This document shows positions 60,801-64,000 of a stretch of DNA of 64,000 bases, piece after piece. The position numbers and the translations under genes were made by a program. The stretch spans positions 18,516,464-18,580,463 of the forward strand of contig BTRK01000003.1 in NCBI GenBank assembly GCA_036245805.1, in the 5' to 3' direction. The notes below the pieces were generated by a model. It saw nothing but the letters and a program-made list of their open reading frames with translations. It was not told the origin of the DNA and did no database searches. The stretch comes from Pristionchus mayeri. Its lineage: Eukaryota; Nematoda; Chromadorea; Rhabditida; Neodiplogasteridae. The stretch's first letter is position 1, and each line of letters starts with the position of its first letter.

Positions 60801-63800
60801 TTTTTTAAAGATAAACATAATTAAATTTTATGGATACCTGGAGCAGGAGTGGGTTGAGCCACACTTTCAGATGGATCCTTGCTGAGAATCTCCGAAATTA
60901 TGGTAGTGCCTGGAAAGAATTGAGAGTTCAAACATCCCAAGCGCAAGTTTACGGAGAAATTTTAATCGATTCAAGAGAGTATGCGCACAATCGTTGTGTG
61001 AAAACTAAAAATGTATAGAACATTTGAAGCGTACTTGGAGCGGGATGGGGTGCAGCATCACACGCATATGCATCTTCGCTGGGAATCTCCTCAGGAATGA
61101 TGGCAGCGGCTGGAAAATATAGTCAATATGTTTCCATCTTATCATTTAAAATCAAAGTTCAAAAGGTGACTTCAAATTGCGTGTTTCTGGCGAATGCACA
61201 ACTTTCTACAAGCAGTCGCTACCGCATCGGTATCGTGAAGAACAAAAAAATATGATAACTACAAAACAGCAAACTTTTTAGCAGCACTATAAAAAAATTG
61301 TGAAGCCTACCTGAAGCGGGATTGGGTGCAGCAACACTTTCAGATACATCCTCGCTGGGAATCTCCTCCGAAATGATGGCAGTGGCTGGAAAAAAATGGA
61401 GAATCCAACCATGCCACGCAAGAATCCAGGTTAATTTTTTTAAAATATATCACAGTCAATTTTAACAATAAAAACAGACTTTTTTGGCCCGTCTCAAAAA
61501 AAACTTTACATGATATAAACAAAAATGTTTTGAAACATACCTGGAGCGGTATCGGGTGCAGTCTCACTTCCAGGTGCATCCTCGCTGTGAATCTCATCCG
61601 GAATGATGGCAGTGACTGTAAAATATATAAGACACTTTTTGTGTCAGTGAACATGTGCTTGGCAAAGTGCGAAATATCAAAATCGCCCATAATGTGCCTA
61701 CATGTAGTACTCGACGAGCATAGCTCGGGTGCCCCATCAGGAGTGTTCTAGATCACTCTCTGCGAAATGGGACACATTTAAATCTTAATATTGAAATTTC
61801 GAATTTTGTCAATTCGAAACCGATTTGAATCACTGATGTCTCAAAAATCACTAATATTCCATGGAGTATATGTAACAAATTCTAGAATGATTGGGCATCA
61901 ACTCCTGAAGAAACATCGAAAAAAATTATTTTTAAATGTTTAATTTATTCAGTTGGGTGGGTAGCCACCATTTTTATTGTTTTATTATCTCGAAGTTTAT
62001 GCACACTATTAGTAGAAAAAATTTCAAAAAAATGAAAAATACAGTTTTTGAGATATTGAAATAAAATCATTTCGTGATCACATCAAACTACCGTACTCGA
62101 GTGATGAGAGAGTGTGCAGAATGAAGAGACGATTACACGAATTGCATTGAGGTGGAGGGTGATGCTGGATTTTCATAAGGTTACATGAGTCACACCATCC
62201 AGACTGTGTCAGCTATCATTTGTCGGATACCGTAGTCTGAATTACTGTAACACCGATATTGTGGATACACCAAATGGTGCCAATCAATCCGTAGTGGCGC
62301 AATAGAGGCCGGACAGGCTGGAATGAATTTATGCAACATACAATAATCCATATACCGTACCCTGACAATCGTGAACTAAATTCGTGTAATCGTCTCTTCA
62401 TTCTGCACTCTCTCATCACTCGAGTACGGTAGTTTGATGTGATCACGAAATGATTTTATTTCAATATCTCAAAAACTGTATTTTTCATTTTTTCGAAAAT
62501 TTTTCTACTAATAGTGTGCATAAACTTCGAGATAATAAAACAATAAAAATGGTGGCTACCCACCCATCTGAATAAATTAAAAATTTAAAAATATTTTTTT
62601 CGATGTTTCTTCACGAGTTGATGCCCAATCATTCTGGAATTTGTTACATATAATCCATGGAATATTATCAATTTTTTGCGTTATCAACCATTCAAATCGG
62701 TTTCGAAATGGAGAAATTCGAAATTTCAATGTCAAGATTTGAATGTGTCCCATTTCGCAGAGAGTGATCTGGAACACTCGGGATGGGGCACCCGAGCTAT
62801 GCTCGTCGAGTACTGCATGTTGGCACATTATAGGCGATTTCGATTTTTCGCACTTTGCCAAGGGTCTTCACAAATATGTTCACTGACTCAAAAAGTCTCT
62901 CATAAAGAATTAGTCAATATGTTTCCATCTTATCAGGAACAAATCAAAGCCCAAATGGCTGCAAATTGCATGTTTCTTCCGTTTGCATAGCTTTCAATAG
63001 GTAGTCACTACCTAGTCCGCATCGTGAAGAATAAAAAAATAATAACTACAAAATTGCACGCTTTATTGGAACCACTAAAAAAACTTTTCGAAGCCTACCT
63101 GAAGCATATTCCAGTGCAGCCACACTTTCAGATGCATCCTCGCTGGGAATCTCCTCCAGAATGATGGCAGCGACTGGAAAAAAACATGGAGAGTTCAATC
63201 ATTCCCAAGCAAAATTACAGGTTCATTACGAACATACCGCAAACAATGGTAGCAAGAAACTTTTTTTTGGCTCTTATTATATTAACAAAAATATTTTGAA
63301 GCATACCTGGAGCGGGTTCGCGTGCAGACTCACTTCCAAGTGCCTCTTCGCTCGGAATCTCCTCCGAAATGACGTCTTCCACTCTCTCATCCCCTTCCAT
63401 CATCGCCTGAATTAAAGTAAATTTATATAAAAAAGTAAAAATATAAAAACGATTCCAAAAATAGGGATTATAACTAACCACTGTAGCCGCATCATCGAAG
63501 AAGCTCATATCGGAGCTGCTCGAGACTGCTACTGCTCCTGAACGCATTTCAATGTACATTACCACACCACTCATGCTTCAGGCACTGCTCGAATCCATAC
63601 CCGCCCCATCTTTTCATCAGGTGATTTGTAAGCGAAGCACAAGGGTTCGAAGATACGAGCACGAATCCAAAAAGCGCCTGGAACTACAGTAATGCCCACC
63701 TGGCTCGAGGAGTGCGATGGCAGTTGCTTCCGACGGCGCGTTCCTCGCAGGCTCCTCCAGACTCACCGATTCGTGCACTCCCTTCACAGCCTGCAATGAG

Positions 63801-63915
63801 TGATGATGACGTAAATGATGGCTATGATGAATAGATGACGCATGACATCACTCTGATCTCACCTCAGTCACGCCCTCGCTCAAACTGCCATCGGAATCGG
63901 ACGGTGAAGTAACGA
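54806..63915 (-). CDS. Very large, mostly disordered protein with a tandem exon array; family unknown
   Basis: About 27 exons on the minus strand join in phase from 63915 down to the TAG at 54806; the 5' end may lie beyond the window. The N-terminal part is acidic (VVTSPSDSDGSLSEGVTE), then come eight related exons with the pattern A-I-I-x-E-E-I-P-S-E-D-x-S-E-S-V (separate entry). Next are a short ordered-looking segment (VVQKLVDAVSFLAANEDDP), an NLS-like KKKPKKKKN followed by RMVGYQLIEVIEEPDKDG, a coiled, charged region (ERRSTRIQQRMAAEAACAEE, SEKVREAREMERELRESRE), Ser/Ala/Pro-rich stretches, and FVLPVRMFRTETMIERCLKA. The most protein-like, possibly folded part is SKSEDRKWWEVRTFPSFEAL with HGHRPPLPTSARWPVDGMRY and HDIHSLRLATKCTYVTSK (56.4-56.7 kb). 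A Gln/Pro-rich tail ends VITVDEDGTTFTVL. A nuclear or chromatin role is only a guess from the NLS-like motif. Confidence 0.75.
60533..63406 (-). repeat. Tandem array of eight homologous phase-1 exons
   Basis: Exons at 60533-60607, 60683-60757, 60838-60909, 61035-61109, 61311-61385, 61541-61615 and 63099-63173 are 75 nt (one is 72), all phase 1 at both ends, and encode a 25-residue repeat such as TAIISEEIPSEDVSESVAAP. A longer relative at 63307-63406 (100 nt) begins the array. Introns are also alike: the sequence before the exon at 61311 matches that before 63099 (GTCAATATGTTTCCATCTTA and CGCATCGTGAAGAA). The array therefore grew by duplicating exon plus intron. Because all ends are in phase 1, any number can be included or skipped without shifting the frame. 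Confidence 0.9.
61631..62897. repeat. 1.27 kb inverted repeat with about 515 bp arms
   Basis: Arms 61631-62143 and 62379-62897 are reverse complements with a few per cent mismatches, around a 235 bp spacer. Matching blocks include TACCGTACTCGAGTGATGAG/CTCATCACTCGAGTACGGTA, GTGGGTAGCCACCATTTTTA and its complement, and CTGCGAAATGGGACACATT. It fills the intron between the exons at 63099 and 61541. It contains the AGTGTGCAGAATGAAGAGAC motif of the dispersed foldback family. No coding capacity. Pre-mRNA from the gene would fold into a long double-stranded hairpin. Confidence 0.93.
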
Positions 63916-64000
63916 CTGAAAATTTACTTGCCAGCTGATTGCGAGATTCAAACAAGAATCAATATGAAGCTCTCACTCTTCTAGTCACTAATATGATAGA
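63916..64000. other. Window end, inside or just upstream of the large gene
   Basis: No further exon can be called in the last 85 bases. The exon ending at 63915 begins in phase 1, so at least one more upstream exon must exist beyond it. Confidence 0.5.

Noticed and set aside
62676..62990. 104-codon plus-strand frame
   Set aside because: It falls in an arm of the 1.27 kb inverted repeat; the equivalent frame in the other arm is broken, so no selection for coding is seen.

Overview
The window is nuclear DNA from a nematode. The evidence is multi-exon genes with mostly 45-330 nt introns ending in TTTCAG/TTGCAG, a serpentine chemoreceptor of the nematode-specific type, AATAAA signals 80-150 nt past stop codons, and dense families of short inverted-repeat elements. 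A diplogastrid (Pristionchus-like) or another clade V worm is my guess for the lineage; the sequence does not prove it. Exon joins were made by hand from splice signals, codon phase and family alignment. Where all phases close I say so.

Layout. 0-3.2 kb: a four-exon cystatin-like inhibitor (+) inside a pair of direct repeats, with a 257 bp insertion in one intron. 3.3-6.1 kb: a ten-exon Srd/Str-type chemoreceptor (-). 6.2-8.5 kb: no complete gene; a stray copy of the last exon of the serpin gene and a foldback repeat. 8.5-11.4 kb: a 13-exon BTB-BACK protein (+). 11.8-19.8 kb: a serpin (-) whose frame appears to run on into a long Ser/Ala/Pro/Lys-rich tail; an intact DD37D (maT) mariner sits in one of its introns. 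19.8-31 kb: repeat-rich DNA holding one small gene (+) with 4.8 kb and 1.7 kb introns, encoding a VOPP1/WBP1-like cysteine-rich membrane protein. 31.3 and 36.0 kb: two tRNA-Ile(AAU) sequences (-), one decayed. 32-35.2 kb: a zinc-finger gene (+) with an in-frame stop inside a finger. 36.4-37.8 kb: a BTB/SKP1-like gene with one zinc finger (+). 38.2-43.2 kb: a ten-exon, five-finger transcription factor (-), 394 aa, all phases closed. 43.4-46 kb: an unrecognised membrane protein (-), incomplete. 47-52 kb: PRPP synthetase (-), 319 aa core, with an in-frame N-terminal extension. 54.8-63.9 kb: a very large, disordered, unrecognised protein (-) built partly from tandemly duplicated 75 nt exons; one intron holds a 1.27 kb inverted repeat.

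The genes do not form a pathway; this looks like ordinary nematode gene neighbourhoods. The distinctive material is in gene structure: exon duplication in the 54.8-63.9 kb gene, a triplicated splice donor and a GC-AG intron in the PRPP synthetase gene, a second GC-AG intron in the five-finger gene, a serpin with a tail, and foldback elements through the introns and intergenic DNA.
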